Assembly: GCA_963760935.1 (NCBI GenBank) | Contig: CAVXFB010000008.1 | Location: 558,001 to 622,000 of the forward strand | Reading direction: 5' to 3' | DNA from: CAVXFB01 sp963760935 | GTDB lineage: Bacteria > Planctomycetota > Planctomycetia > Pirellulales > Thermoguttaceae | Length of the DNA stretch: 64,000 bases | Shown: positions 44,595 to 53,936 of the stretch, one piece after another | Position numbering within the stretch: the stretch's first letter is position 1 | How the letters are laid out: each line of letters begins with the position of its first letter | Position numbers and translations under genes: made by a program | Notes under the pieces: generated by a model | Databases searched by the model: none | Told to the model about the DNA's origin: nothing | What the model saw: only the letters and a program-made list of their open reading frames with translations

Positions 44595-45029
44595 ATGCAA
44601 TGGACGAGCCGGATTCTAATCGTGGGCATTCTCTGCGCGGCCAGTTCGGCCACCGGTTATCAGCCGGGCTGCGCGAACTGTAACGCAGGTCTGTCCAAAC
44701 CATCTTGGAACTACCACGGGATGGATGCCGAGGCCTGCGCCTCCCCCTGTGGATACAGCTTGGCGCCCGGTTGCTGTGAAGACACCCGCCATTGTTGCGA
44801 CAACGCCTGGGCCGGCTACTGCGAACATCGGGCCCGTGTCGACGCCTTCTGGTATCGCGTAGGCGCGCCCGGCTGGTGTGGCCGCGGCAAGAACTCTTGC
44901 CAGGCCCCCATGATGCCCTGCCAGTCGTGCGCCGCAGCCACTATGGATGCGACACATCCGACGCCAGCCGCCGCGCCAACCGCGCCGCCTGTGCCTGCGC
45001 CACCGGTTGCACGGAACCGGGCATGGTAG
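44595..45029 (+). CDS. Cysteine-rich secreted protein
   Basis: 144 residues with an N-terminal signal peptide (SRILIVGILCAASSATGY). The mature part carries at least 16 cysteines in short motifs (CANC, CASPC, GCCED, HCCDN, CQSC), with aromatic residues around them, and a Pro/Ala tail (PTPAAAPTAPPVPAPP). Planctomycetes have proteinaceous, Cys-rich cell walls, so a wall component is plausible. It is not a known family. GGAGGG precedes the ATG. It converges with the URO-D gene. Confidence 0.7.
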   Translation: MQWTSRILIVGILCAASSATGYQPGCANCNAGLSKPSWNYHGMDAEACASPCGYSLAPGCCEDTRHCCDNAWAGYCEHRARVDAFWYRVGAPGWCGRGKNSCQAPMMPCQSCAAATMDATHPTPAAAPTAPPVPAPPVARNRAW

Positions 45030-45047
45030 GGACGACCGCGCTTCGGC

Positions 45048-46226
45048 TCATTTGCTCTGCGCGGCGAACTCCTTACTTGCTTCGACCAACACGGTGAGGT
45101 TTTCCGGCGGCACGCGCGGCGATACAGAACAGGCGCTGCTCAGAATGTAGCCGCCGCCAGGGCTGCCAACCTTCAACCGCCACAGCGCATCGGCCCGCAC
45201 TTCGTCGCGCGACTTCTTCAGCAGCGTATTGACGGCGTCGATGTTGCCCTTGAAAAAGACTCGCTCGCCGACGCGCCGCTTGGCATCGGCTAAGTCGACG
45301 CTGCCCAGCGGAGGCGGATCCAACGTGTCGATGCCGTCGATGCCGGTGTCGGCCATCCGCTCCAGCCGATCACCGATGTCGCCGCATGTGTGTGTGTACA
45401 CCGGGACGCCGGCGGCGTGAATGCGTCGGACGACTTCGGCCTCGAACGGAAGCACGAAGCGGTCGTACTGACGCGGCGAGATGAACCCTCCCCCGGCAAA
45501 GGCCGACGAAATAAGCACGGCGTCCACGCCACGCCGGGCTTGTTCCACGCCCAGGTCCGCTGTCCCTTCCGCGTATGCCGCCAAGATCGCCTCGCAGCGA
45601 TCGGGCTCATCGATCAGGTACATCAAGGCCTCCTGATAACCGAACAGCTCCATCAACTGGGTGAACGGCGAGAAGATCTCACTGTGAACCGCGAGTTCGT
45701 CGCCTGCCTCCGCTTTCACCAATTCGATAGTGCGGAACAAGTAATCGGGCCAGTACCGCGTGCGATCGGACCGATGGGGTGTGAGGCCAAAATAGTACGG
45801 ATACTTCAACGCGCCCAAATCGTGCGGATCGTCGTAGTAGATTTGCTCAACATCGATCTCGGCCACCGTCGGTCGGCGGTAACCGGGCGCGTGAATATGC
45901 TGCACGTTGTCGTCGGCCGGACACCGAGCCTGCTCGCCGTTGGTGAAAAAGACGGTTTGCCCACCATCGGCCGCCGTCTCGATCCGGGCGACGTATTGCA
46001 TCCAATTGGGATCGCGGCCCGACAAGTTCAACAACACGCCGTCAAAGCCATATCGTCGTGCTAACGTCGTGAGCGCGCGAGCGAAACCCTCGCTCGTGTA
46101 CCATAGCTCGGCCGGCTTGACGTCGGTATTCAGCAGATAGTGGCCAATCGAGAGCTGACACATCACCGGCACGCGGTCGACGTGCTCGTGCCGCATAGCG
46201 GCGTGAAGACGCTGTTTTCCGGTCAT
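45048..46226 (-). CDS. Uroporphyrinogen decarboxylase-family protein
   Basis: 392 residues of the URO-D/methyltransferase barrel. The N-terminal MTGKQRLHAAMRHEHVDRVPV block and the YTHTCGDIGDRLERMADTGIDGI span are typical. The His-Cys of HTCGD is the zinc site used by MtaA/CmuA-type corrinoid methyltransferases, not by heme-pathway HemE. The conserved FFKGNIDAV and GGGYILSSACSV follow near the C-terminus. Function is probably methyl transfer or related; no corrinoid-protein gene is adjacent. The next gene upstream (46237) is the methylase. Confidence 0.82.
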   Translation of the reverse strand: MTGKQRLHAAMRHEHVDRVPVMCQLSIGHYLLNTDVKPAELWYTSEGFARALTTLARRYGFDGVLLNLSGRDPNWMQYVARIETAADGGQTVFFTNGEQARCPADDNVQHIHAPGYRRPTVAEIDVEQIYYDDPHDLGALKYPYYFGLTPHRSDRTRYWPDYLFRTIELVKAEAGDELAVHSEIFSPFTQLMELFGYQEALMYLIDEPDRCEAILAAYAEGTADLGVEQARRGVDAVLISSAFAGGGFISPRQYDRFVLPFEAEVVRRIHAAGVPVYTHTCGDIGDRLERMADTGIDGIDTLDPPPLGSVDLADAKRRVGERVFFKGNIDAVNTLLKKSRDEVRADALWRLKVGSPGGGYILSSACSVSPRVPPENLTVLVEASKEFAAQSK

Positions 46227-46236
46227 TTGCAGCCTA

Positions 46237-48561
46237 TCAGGGTTGGAAAAACGTGCCCCGAAGCTCGACCGCCAACCGGTCGATCTCCTGCTGGATTTTT
46301 ACCAGCGCCGAAGGAGCCTGTCTATATCCGTCGGCCGAGCGCATCGCGTCATGCCCGCGCCGGCTCAACAGGGCCAGTTCGACGTGCCGCGGATTGGCGG
46401 CGTCAAATCGATCGAGCGGAATGTACCGCAACATGCCGGGCGTGCCAAAACCTTTGCCGCCGCGCACGCTACAGCCCGAGACCAACTCATTGACGATCGC
46501 GCTATTGAGCACCGCGCAAAGGTAGTGGGCCTCGTCGCTCGAATGGCATGCCACCAGCACGCACGTCTCCTGGGGAATGGGCGACCGCAGACCCAATCGC
46601 GGGTCATGCACCGCTTCGATCACGGCCGCGTTGATCTGCCGATCCATGCGCCGCCACACCACTTTGATCGGCGCCGTCGTATACGGGCCGACATTGTACA
46701 TCGAGTAGAATGGGCCTTTGCCCTGGTAGCGACGGTATGCCGCTCGGGCCGCCAATAGCTCGCGAAACTGTGCGAGATAGCGAAGCGCCCGCGGATACCG
46801 CTCCCGCATGAGGGCTTCGTCGATGCCGTTTCGCGTCGCGGGGTCCTGGGCCAGAATCAGATAGGCAGACGTAGCAGTCGAAAAACGCGCAACGTCGGAC
46901 CAGCGCACCAGCGGAAAGAGCAAGTCGGGCTCGATCACCGCCTCGATCGATTCGATCGGGTGCTTGCCCCGGGCGGCGATGTTGCGAATCCGCATTCCGC
47001 CTTCGGCCGCACCGAGCAATTCCACCCAATACACGCCGTTCGCCCCGCCGCTATTGGCCCCGAGGTGCGCAATGTACGGACAGGTCGCCAGGCACACATC
47101 CTGCACCGTGTCCGCACGTTCATCCACGATCCGCCACGGTGAGTTGGGACGCGACGGATCGACCGGTTGAGCGAAACAGTGTATCACCTGGTCCGTCCCC
47201 CGTTCCGCATCCCCCGCCCCCTTTTCTTCCCAGCGATAATACGGCACGGGATACGTCGTAGCCAAGCCCTTTTCCAACACGATCGTGCTTGTCCAATTGG
47301 CGGCGTCGAAGGGGCGCAGGGCCACCAAATCGTCGACGCGCAACACCTTGAGCGGCGCGCCGTCCGTACCCAGGCGAAAACGGCGAAAGCCGTCGCCGGC
47401 CCCTTTCGTTTGGAAGAGCGTCTGCGTGATGACCATGCCCAGCCGGCCGCCGGACTTCAGATAGCGATCGGCCGCGGCGTAGAGCATCAGCATCGACAGG
47501 TCCTTCTTGCCACCGCCGTGCCGGGCCTCGTTGCCCGAGAGCGAAAATAGCCCGTAATGCTCCCAAAGCGGTTTGGTGGCCTGCCGATCCGCGTCCGAAA
47601 GGTTGTCCCATGCGATCCACGGCGGGTTGCCCACCACAAAGTCGAACGCCTCGGTAGCCGCCGCCGGAACGCCATCGCCCAGGATCGAGTCGCATAAATC
47701 GATGGGCACTTCGATGCGCTGCCCCTTCGGCAGCAGATCGCTGATGGCGATCAAGTAGTTCGCCCGAGCAGTAATTACGGCGAGCGGGTTAAGGTCGAAA
47801 CCGACCGGCAAAGGAGAGAGGGGAGAGAAAAGAGAGGAGTGGGAAGAAGCACTAGGAATTAGGGATTGGGGATTAGAGCATAGCGACGTAATAGCCCCAT
47901 TATCGGCGGTCCGCAGCCGCCTGAGGGCCATCAACAAGAACGTGCCAGAGCCGCAGGCCGGATCCAGCAGCCGCTGGGTCGGATCACCCGTATAGCCCAC
48001 CTGGTCGAGCACGTGCGCGGCGAGCCAGTCGGGCGTGTAGTATTCGCCCAGTTCATGCCGCAGAGTTCGCGGGAACAGGTCCTGATACAGACCCTTAAAC
48101 AGGTCGCACGCTTCGTCGTCCGGCGACAGAGCCACCGGATCGATTTCCGCCACGGCATCAGTCAGACGGCTAATGAAGGAGTGGACCGCCTTGGAGGATG
48201 ACGTCGAGTGCCAGAAAAACGGATTGCCGGGCAGCAGATCGATGTTGCCATCGCCCACGACTTGCGAAGCTACCAGGCTCACTACGAGGGCATAGTAGGT
48301 TTGCAGTGCCAGCAGCACGCTGTCGGCGTCCTGGGTCGTGGTCTTGATCCCGTACCGCCCGGCAAGTTTGACCAGATGTTTCGCACTTCGGTCATTCGCC
48401 CGGCCGGCCTCGCGGCGAACCGCCGCTCGCCCCGTTGGCAATGCCTCGTAGAATACGGCCACCGCCTCGCGCGTCCACGGTGAACGAGCGCCAAAGATCC
48501 GCTGAAGGTCGAGGTTGTTGATGCGCAGTCCTCTCAGTGTGGTGTGGTCTGATACAGGCAT
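46237..48561 (-). CDS. Solitary N6-adenine DNA methyltransferase (Eco57I/type I-like)
   Basis: 774 residues. A helical N-terminal region (1-185) is followed by the methylase core: motif I DPACGSGTFLLMA (199-211) and motif IV NPPWIAWDNL, with motif X-like HELGEYYTPDWLA before. A long C-terminal region (about 480-760) with strand-rich blocks is the likely DNA-recognition part, ending KIQQEIDRLAVELRGTFF. Between motif I and the acidic motif II (VGFDLNPLAVITARANYL) lies an insert that includes SNPQSLIP and is encoded by the TAATCCC repeat (47853-47878). No nuclease or specificity gene is adjacent; it may be an orphan or a IIG enzyme without a visible nuclease motif. Confidence 0.88.
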   Translation of the reverse strand: MPVSDHTTLRGLRINNLDLQRIFGARSPWTREAVAVFYEALPTGRAAVRREAGRANDRSAKHLVKLAGRYGIKTTTQDADSVLLALQTYYALVVSLVASQVVGDGNIDLLPGNPFFWHSTSSSKAVHSFISRLTDAVAEIDPVALSPDDEACDLFKGLYQDLFPRTLRHELGEYYTPDWLAAHVLDQVGYTGDPTQRLLDPACGSGTFLLMALRRLRTADNGAITSLCSNPQSLIPSASSHSSLFSPLSPLPVGFDLNPLAVITARANYLIAISDLLPKGQRIEVPIDLCDSILGDGVPAAATEAFDFVVGNPPWIAWDNLSDADRQATKPLWEHYGLFSLSGNEARHGGGKKDLSMLMLYAAADRYLKSGGRLGMVITQTLFQTKGAGDGFRRFRLGTDGAPLKVLRVDDLVALRPFDAANWTSTIVLEKGLATTYPVPYYRWEEKGAGDAERGTDQVIHCFAQPVDPSRPNSPWRIVDERADTVQDVCLATCPYIAHLGANSGGANGVYWVELLGAAEGGMRIRNIAARGKHPIESIEAVIEPDLLFPLVRWSDVARFSTATSAYLILAQDPATRNGIDEALMRERYPRALRYLAQFRELLAARAAYRRYQGKGPFYSMYNVGPYTTAPIKVVWRRMDRQINAAVIEAVHDPRLGLRSPIPQETCVLVACHSSDEAHYLCAVLNSAIVNELVSGCSVRGGKGFGTPGMLRYIPLDRFDAANPRHVELALLSRRGHDAMRSADGYRQAPSALVKIQQEIDRLAVELRGTFFQP
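47853..47878. repeat. TAATCCC repeat in frame inside the methylase
   Basis: TAGGGATTGGGGATTAG, a copy of the family at 53, 6779 and 7974. It lies within the methylase coding sequence without breaking the frame and encodes the SNPQSLIP segment. Confidence 0.75.
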
Positions 48562-48586
48562 CGCTCACTATCATTGCCGATACGTT

Positions 48587-48618
48587 CCGTGTGCCGTCTC
48601 GCTGGTTACGGCACACGG
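48587..48618. repeat. CCGTGTGCCGT/ACGGCACACGG palindrome
   Basis: A perfect 11-bp-arm hairpin followed by GTGTGCCTACTA. A related GCACACGG..TGCCTACTAC piece lies at about 17754-17776. Dispersed repeat between the methylase and ettA genes; may terminate ettA transcription only weakly. Confidence 0.55.
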
Positions 48619-48661
48619 AGTGTGCCTACTATTTTCCAAATGATCAACTCTTAGTGCCGAC

Positions 48662-50353
48662 TTAGCGCCGCAGCTTGCTTGTGAGGCGTTGGTATTTTGC
48701 GCGGCGGTGGGCGAAGCGGTCGGGGTTATCAGCCAAGATCGCCGCTTCGTACGCGGCGAAATTGCCCTCGAACCAGCCGACGCGGCCGTTGCCTTCCATG
48801 ATCAACAGGTGCGTGCAAATGCGGTCGAGGAAGAAGCGGTCGTGGCTAATGATCATGGCGCAGCCGGAGAAGTCGACCAGTGCCTGCTCGAGCACTCGCA
48901 TCGTCGCCACGTCGAGGTCGTTGGTCGGTTCATCCAACAGAAGCAGGTTGCCGCCGCGGCGGAGCATTTTGGCCAGATGAATGCGATTTCGCTCGCCACC
49001 CGAACAAGTCCCCACCCGCTTCTGCTGCTGGGCACTGCGGAAGTTGAACCGCGCCACATACGCCCGGGCGTTGACCGCGACCTTGCCTAATTCGATCCGA
49101 TCGGCGCCGCCGGTGATCTCGTCAAACACCGTGTTGTCGTCGTTCAGGGCGTCGCGATGCTGATCGACATAAGAAAGAACCACGGTGGGGCCGATTTCGA
49201 TCGTGCCGGCATCGGGCTGCTCCTGGCCGACGATCATCCGCATCAGCGTGGTCTTGCCCGTTCCGTTAGGGCCGATCACGCCGACCATTGCCCCGCGCGG
49301 CACGCTGAACGAACAATCCTCCAGCAAGTTCAGCACGTCGCCCTCCGAGCGAAACGATTTGCCGACGTTCTTGAATTGCAGCACCTTCTCGCCCAGTCGC
49401 GGCCCGGGAGCGATCTGAATGATCGTTTCGCTGGTCGGATCGATCTGCTGGCTGGCCAACTGCTCGTAGGCATTTACCCGGGCCTCGTTCTTCTGCAAGC
49501 GGCCGTGGTGCGACTTCTGGATCCACTCCAATTCGCGCTGCAGGGTTTTTTGCCGCTGCGTCTCGCGCTTCTCGATGACCCGCAGCAGTTGGGCCTTCTG
49601 TTCGAGCCACGACGAGTAGTTGCCCTCGAACGGCAGCCCGCGTCCGTTTTCGAGTTCCAGGATCCACTTGGTGATGTTGTCGAGGAAGTAGCGGTCGTGG
49701 GTGACAATGATCACGGTGCCCGGATAGTCGCGGAGCGTCTGTTCGAGCCACTCGATGGTCTCGGCGTCGAGGTGGTTTGTGGGCTCGTCCAGGAGCAGCA
49801 AGTCGGGCTTCTCCAACAGTGCCATGCCCAGGGCCACGCGACGCCGCTCGCCGCCCGAAAGCTGGCGAACCGGCGCGTCATCGGGCGGAAGCACCAAGGC
49901 GTCGCTGGCGATATCCAGCATCCGGTCCAACTCCCAGCCGTTGCAGGTGTCGATCTGTTCCTGCAACCGCCCCATCTCGTCCATCAGCTTATCCAGATCA
50001 TCGCCCGGCTCAGGCTCCGCCATGCGGCCAGTGATCGCGTTGAAACGGTCGATCAGTTCCTGGACCGGTTTCATGGCCGTGTGCAGATTTTCGCGGACCG
50101 TTTTGTCGAGGTCCAACTGGGGCTCCTGTGCCACATAGCGGACTCGCATTCCCTTGGCCAAGTTGGCCGTGCCGTGGAAGTCGGCATCGAGTCCGGCCAT
50201 GATCCGCAGGAGGGTCGACTTGCCGGCCCCATTTTCGCCCACCACGCCGATCTTGGCGCCGTAGAAGAACGAAAGATTGATATTGCGCAGCACAACCTTC
50301 TCGCCGAAGGCCTTGCTGACATCGTGCATCTCGAAGACGAATTGCGGGGGCAT
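48662..50353 (-). CDS. ettA: Energy-dependent translational throttle protein EttA (ABC-F)
   Basis: About 563 residues from the ATG at 50353 (PPQFVFEMHDVSK, as in EttA openings; a GTG at 50389 is possible). ABC-F protein that binds the ribosomal E site. Two nucleotide-binding domains: Walker A GENGAGKST and GPNGTGKTT, signatures LSGGERRRVALG and CSGGERNRIHLAK, Walker B LLLLDEPTNHLD and LLLLDEPTNDLD. The linker between domains has the toe and arm (LEWIQKSHHGRLQKNEARVNAYEQLA), the short arm typical of EttA rather than antibiotic-resistance ABC-F proteins. Confidence 0.95.
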   Translation of the reverse strand: MPPQFVFEMHDVSKAFGEKVVLRNINLSFFYGAKIGVVGENGAGKSTLLRIMAGLDADFHGTANLAKGMRVRYVAQEPQLDLDKTVRENLHTAMKPVQELIDRFNAITGRMAEPEPGDDLDKLMDEMGRLQEQIDTCNGWELDRMLDIASDALVLPPDDAPVRQLSGGERRRVALGMALLEKPDLLLLDEPTNHLDAETIEWLEQTLRDYPGTVIIVTHDRYFLDNITKWILELENGRGLPFEGNYSSWLEQKAQLLRVIEKRETQRQKTLQRELEWIQKSHHGRLQKNEARVNAYEQLASQQIDPTSETIIQIAPGPRLGEKVLQFKNVGKSFRSEGDVLNLLEDCSFSVPRGAMVGVIGPNGTGKTTLMRMIVGQEQPDAGTIEIGPTVVLSYVDQHRDALNDDNTVFDEITGGADRIELGKVAVNARAYVARFNFRSAQQQKRVGTCSGGERNRIHLAKMLRRGGNLLLLDEPTNDLDVATMRVLEQALVDFSGCAMIISHDRFFLDRICTHLLIMEGNGRVGWFEGNFAAYEAAILADNPDRFAHRRAKYQRLTSKLRR

Positions 50354-50541
50354 GGGGCTGGTGACTTCTTCTAAGCTACGTTTGGTCACTCGTGACCGGG
50401 CTAAGCGGCGACTTGTTCAATCTGCCAATTTCCCGCGTCTCGGCTGACACGACCGAATCGATCGGCGTATTGCGCCGCAGAACTTCGATCATGGCCGCGT
50501 CAAGTCCCGGAATTCTGGGGCGTCGTGTCGGCCGCGACGGA

Positions 50542-53037
50542 TCACACATCCAAATTCCTCGCCTCGAGCGCGTGCTTTTCGATGAACTCGCGGCGGGGCT
50601 CTACTTTGTCGCCCATGAGAATGCGGAACAGGTCGTCGGCGGCGTTGGCGTCGTCCATTCGCACCTGCAAGAGCGTGCGGTTGGCCGGATCGAGCGTCGT
50701 CTGGCGAAGCTCCTCGGCGTTCATTTCGCCCAAGCCCTTGAAGCGGGTCACTTGCAGGCCCTTTTCGCCGGCGGCGCGGACGGCCGCCAGCAGGCCGCGG
50801 AGGTCTTCCAGGCCGCTGCTGGTGTCGCCGCGGCGCAGGCGGTAGCGGGGCTCTTCCACGCCCGTCCGTTCTTGCGGAATCAGGCTGTCGATATCGAATC
50901 CCATTTCGCGCAACGAGGACAGTTGGTTGTTGATCGAGCGAACTTCGTGCAGCTCGACGATGTGCAACTTGCTGCGGGGTTCGGCCGTTTCGCGGCCCTC
51001 ATTGTTGCCGTCCTCGACCAGGTTCAGCTCCTCACCAACCTCTTCTTCCTGCGTAGCTACGAACTCATCGAGCTTTTCTCTCGTGGCAAACCAATATTCT
51101 TCGTGGCCGAGGTAAACGTGGAAGATCGGCAGGCGGCCGGTGTCCGAATCGCGACGCGTAGCGTGCGTCCGGAGGCTTACGCCGCGGCGTTCCAGGGCCA
51201 GAAGCGAATCTTCGAGAGCCGCCAGCGTGCGGCAGAGTTGCTCCATTTCCTTGCCCTTGATCGTGCGGTCGTCGCCGGGCTCGAACACCGCATCGATCAG
51301 ACCGGCGTCGAGCAACTGGGCCCGCATCTCCTCCTCGGTCTGCACGTAGTACACTTCCTTCTTATGTCGCACGCGGAACAGCGGCGGCTGAGCAACGTAG
51401 ACGTAGCCGTTCTTTACCAGATCGTACATTTGGCGATAGAAAAACGTCAGCAGCAGGGTGCGAATGTGCGAGCCATCGACGTCGGCGTCGGTCATGATGA
51501 TGATCTTGCTGTAGCGGCGTTTGCTCAAATCCATCTCCTCGCCGATGCCGGCCCCGATGGCGGAAATCATGCTGCGGACCTCTTCGTTGGCCAGCACTTT
51601 GTCTTCGCGCGACTTATAGGCGTTGATGATCTTGCCGCGCAAGGGGAGGATGGCCTGATATTCGCGGATACGGCCGCCTTCGGCGCTGCCGCCGGCCGAA
51701 TCGCCTTCGACCAGATACAACTCGCAAAGATCGACCTCGCGGCTGCTGCAATCGCGGAGTTTGCCGGGCAAGCCGCCGCCGCTCAATGCGCCCTTGCGCT
51801 CGCGCACCAGTTGCCGCGCCTTGCGGGCGCTTTCGCGCGCTTCGGCCGCCAACAAACCCTTCTGGATAATGATCTTGGCCGTCTTTGGATTTTCTTCCAG
51901 ATACTTGGCCAAGTAGTCGCCCACGGCCGAGTTGATAATTCCTTCGACCTCGCTGTTGCCGAGCTTGGTCTTCGTCTGACCTTCAAACTGCGGCTCGGGC
52001 ACGCGGAGCGAGATGACGGCCGTCAGACCTTCGCGGCAGTCGTCGCCGGCGGGTGTGAGGTCCTTGTACAAGCCCGACTTCTTGCCATACGCATTCACCG
52101 TCCGGGTGATCGCCGCGCGAAAACCGGAGACGTGCGTGCCTCCTTCGGTCGTACAGATGTTGTTGACGTACGAATGGACGTTTTCGGTGAACTCGTTGGA
52201 GTACTGCATGGCGATTTCCATGCCCACGCCCTCGTAGTCGCCGGCGACATAGATGATATCCTCGTGCGCTGCCTCGCTGGCTCGGTTGAGATGCTCGACG
52301 AACTCGAGGATGCCGCGCTCATAGTAGAACGTTTCGCCGTCGCCGGTGCGGTTGTCGCGGAAGGCGATCTTCACGCCGCGATTGAGGAAGGCCAATTCCT
52401 GCAAGCGGCGGTAGAGAATGTTGTACTGGAAGTTGGTGTTGGGGAATATCTGCGGATCGGCCTTGAAGGTGGTTTTCGTGCCCACGCGATCGCTGCGACC
52501 GATGCGGCGAACATCGGCCACCGGCACGCCGCGCTCGTATTCCTGTTGATACACGTGCCCTTGGCGCCGCACTTCGACTTCGCACCACTCGGAGAGGAAG
52601 TTGACGACCGTCACGCCGACGCCGTGGAGCCCGCCGGACGTTTGGTATGCCCCCTTTTTGAACTTGCCGCCGAATTTCAGCACGGTCATCACGCCCTGTA
52701 GCGTGGAAAAACCGAGATCCTCGTGATGCTCGACCGGGATGCCGCGGCCGTTGTCTTCGACCGTCACCGAGCCGTCGTTGTTGATCGTCACAGAAATTTC
52801 CGTGGCGAAGCCGGCCATTGTTTCGTCGATCGAGTTGTCGACTACTTCGTAAACGAGATGGTGCAAGCCGCGGCTGGTCGTATCGGCAATGTACATGCTC
52901 GGCCGTTCGCGGACGTGCTCCAGGTCGCTCAGGTGCTCCAGATCCTTTGCGCTATACTCGGCGTCGCCCTTGTTGCGCTCGAGATGATAGGTGTTCAGAT
53001 CCGGGGATTCGGCGGGTTCTTGTGGATTGGTCGACAT
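50542..53037 (-). CDS. gyrB: DNA gyrase subunit B
   Basis: 831 residues. GHKL ATPase: EVVDNSIDE, VEDNGRGIPVEHH and GLHGVGVTVVNFLS. Transducer: KTKLGNSEVEG with the conserved K. TOPRIM: LYLVEGDSAGGSAEGG, PLRGKIINAYKSREDK and IIIMTDADVDGSHIRTLLLTFFYRQM. C-terminal block RFKGLGEMNAEELRQTTLDP. An insert of about 180 residues lies between TOPRIM and the C-terminal block, as in several non-firmicute GyrB. It is the last gene of the dnaA-dnaN-dciA-gyrB order, separated from dciA by the Y1 transposase gene. Confidence 0.97.
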   Translation of the reverse strand: MSTNPQEPAESPDLNTYHLERNKGDAEYSAKDLEHLSDLEHVRERPSMYIADTTSRGLHHLVYEVVDNSIDETMAGFATEISVTINNDGSVTVEDNGRGIPVEHHEDLGFSTLQGVMTVLKFGGKFKKGAYQTSGGLHGVGVTVVNFLSEWCEVEVRRQGHVYQQEYERGVPVADVRRIGRSDRVGTKTTFKADPQIFPNTNFQYNILYRRLQELAFLNRGVKIAFRDNRTGDGETFYYERGILEFVEHLNRASEAAHEDIIYVAGDYEGVGMEIAMQYSNEFTENVHSYVNNICTTEGGTHVSGFRAAITRTVNAYGKKSGLYKDLTPAGDDCREGLTAVISLRVPEPQFEGQTKTKLGNSEVEGIINSAVGDYLAKYLEENPKTAKIIIQKGLLAAEARESARKARQLVRERKGALSGGGLPGKLRDCSSREVDLCELYLVEGDSAGGSAEGGRIREYQAILPLRGKIINAYKSREDKVLANEEVRSMISAIGAGIGEEMDLSKRRYSKIIIMTDADVDGSHIRTLLLTFFYRQMYDLVKNGYVYVAQPPLFRVRHKKEVYYVQTEEEMRAQLLDAGLIDAVFEPGDDRTIKGKEMEQLCRTLAALEDSLLALERRGVSLRTHATRRDSDTGRLPIFHVYLGHEEYWFATREKLDEFVATQEEEVGEELNLVEDGNNEGRETAEPRSKLHIVELHEVRSINNQLSSLREMGFDIDSLIPQERTGVEEPRYRLRRGDTSSGLEDLRGLLAAVRAAGEKGLQVTRFKGLGEMNAEELRQTTLDPANRTLLQVRMDDANAADDLFRILMGDKVEPRREFIEKHALEARNLDV

Positions 53038-53190
53038 TCGTTCTTTCTTTCCGCAGCACTCAGAACGTTTCCGTCAATTGTGCAGTAGTATTGATTATTC
53101 TTTATCGCTTATCGCCGCTCGAGAGCGCTGCACGTACCGGCCAGACTTCACTGGTCTTTCCGATGTGCCGTGAAACAAGCAGCACGCTTT

Positions 53191-53222
53191 CCTTTTCACT
53201 AGCCCAGGCGTTCACGCCTGGG
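53191..53222. repeat. REP-like palindrome, left of the Y1 transposase
   Basis: CCCAGGCGTTCACGCCTGGG (53203-53222) with a CCTTTTCACTAG lead. The right copy at 53787-53819 is its inverted partner. Confidence 0.8.
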
Positions 53223-53249
53223 TACACGTACAAGTGTCTTTGTACCTCT

Positions 53250-53708
53250 TCAGCCCCCTTCAGGGGCCGTGAGGTCTGCATCGGCTTGAATGTCATCCTC
53301 TTCCGTTCTCTCCAGTAAATCGGATAGCTTTCCCATATAGTGATGCGCTTCCTGGTTATCGATATAGCGCGACACCTTTTCCAACTCGTCCTGCCGTAGC
53401 GTCAAGACTCCATATCCTTCTTGCCACTTGAAGTTGAAGCCAGGCCGGATTTCTTCGTTGACCCGATGACACGTCGCACCTTTCACTTGGCCGATAAACT
53501 CGCTGACTTTCAGCGTCGGCGGCAGCCGAACCAAGAGATGCACATGATCCGGCATGGCATTGTGGCGTATCGGCAATCCGCCGCGCGTCTTGGTCTCCTC
53601 ACTGATAATCTTCAATAGATCGGGTCGAAAGTCGCGGCGGATCAGGGGAATTCGGGCTTGGGTCGACCACGCGAAGTGGTAATACAGTTGATGAAACGCA
53701 TGTCCCAT
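53250..53708 (-). CDS. REP-associated Y1 (IS200-like) transposase
   Basis: 152 residues. HUH motif DHVHLLV (about residues 54-60), and the catalytic tyrosine in VSRYIDNQEAHH (about 115). The N-terminal HAFHQLYYHFAWSTQAR matches IS200-like/RAYT enzymes. The tail after residue 130 is acidic. It sits between inverted REP-like palindromes, as known for RAYTs, which are host-associated single-copy enzymes that mobilise REPs. It interrupts the dciA-gyrB junction. The C-terminal codons overlap an inner palindrome (CCCCTTCAGGGGCC). Confidence 0.88.
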   Translation of the reverse strand: MGHAFHQLYYHFAWSTQARIPLIRRDFRPDLLKIISEETKTRGGLPIRHNAMPDHVHLLVRLPPTLKVSEFIGQVKGATCHRVNEEIRPGFNFKWQEGYGVLTLRQDELEKVSRYIDNQEAHHYMGKLSDLLERTEEDDIQADADLTAPEGG

Positions 53709-53734
53709 TGTTCGTCAATGATCGGCCCATTTGC

Positions 53735-53819
53735 GGCCCCTAAAGGGGCCTCAATAGAAAGGAAAGTAATATTATCGTCTCCTTTTCCACAGGCGTAAAC
53801 GCCTGGGCTAGAGAAAAGG
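53735..53819. repeat. REP-like palindromes, right of the Y1 transposase
   Basis: Inner palindrome GGCCCCTAAAGGGGCC (53735-53750) and outer CAGGCGTAAACGCCTG (53790-53805) followed by GGCTAGAGAAAAGG. Together with 53191-53222 they form an inverted set around the gene. Confidence 0.78.
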
Positions 53820-53936
53820 TATGAAAAACGACGGTTTATCCGAACGTTGAAGAAGGAGATCGTCCTCAAGTCGTTGGACAAAAGGAAAGGAAAACGTCCC
53901 TTCGCGACCTCGACACAGGTTTCTACGACCTCTCAG

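Noticed and set aside
49157..50374. 405-codon plus-strand frame opposite ettA
   Set aside because: Shadow of ettA with repetitive Leu/Gln composition.
50392..52701. 769-codon plus-strand frame opposite gyrB
   Set aside because: Shadow of gyrB; no recognised domain, and gyrB is unambiguous.
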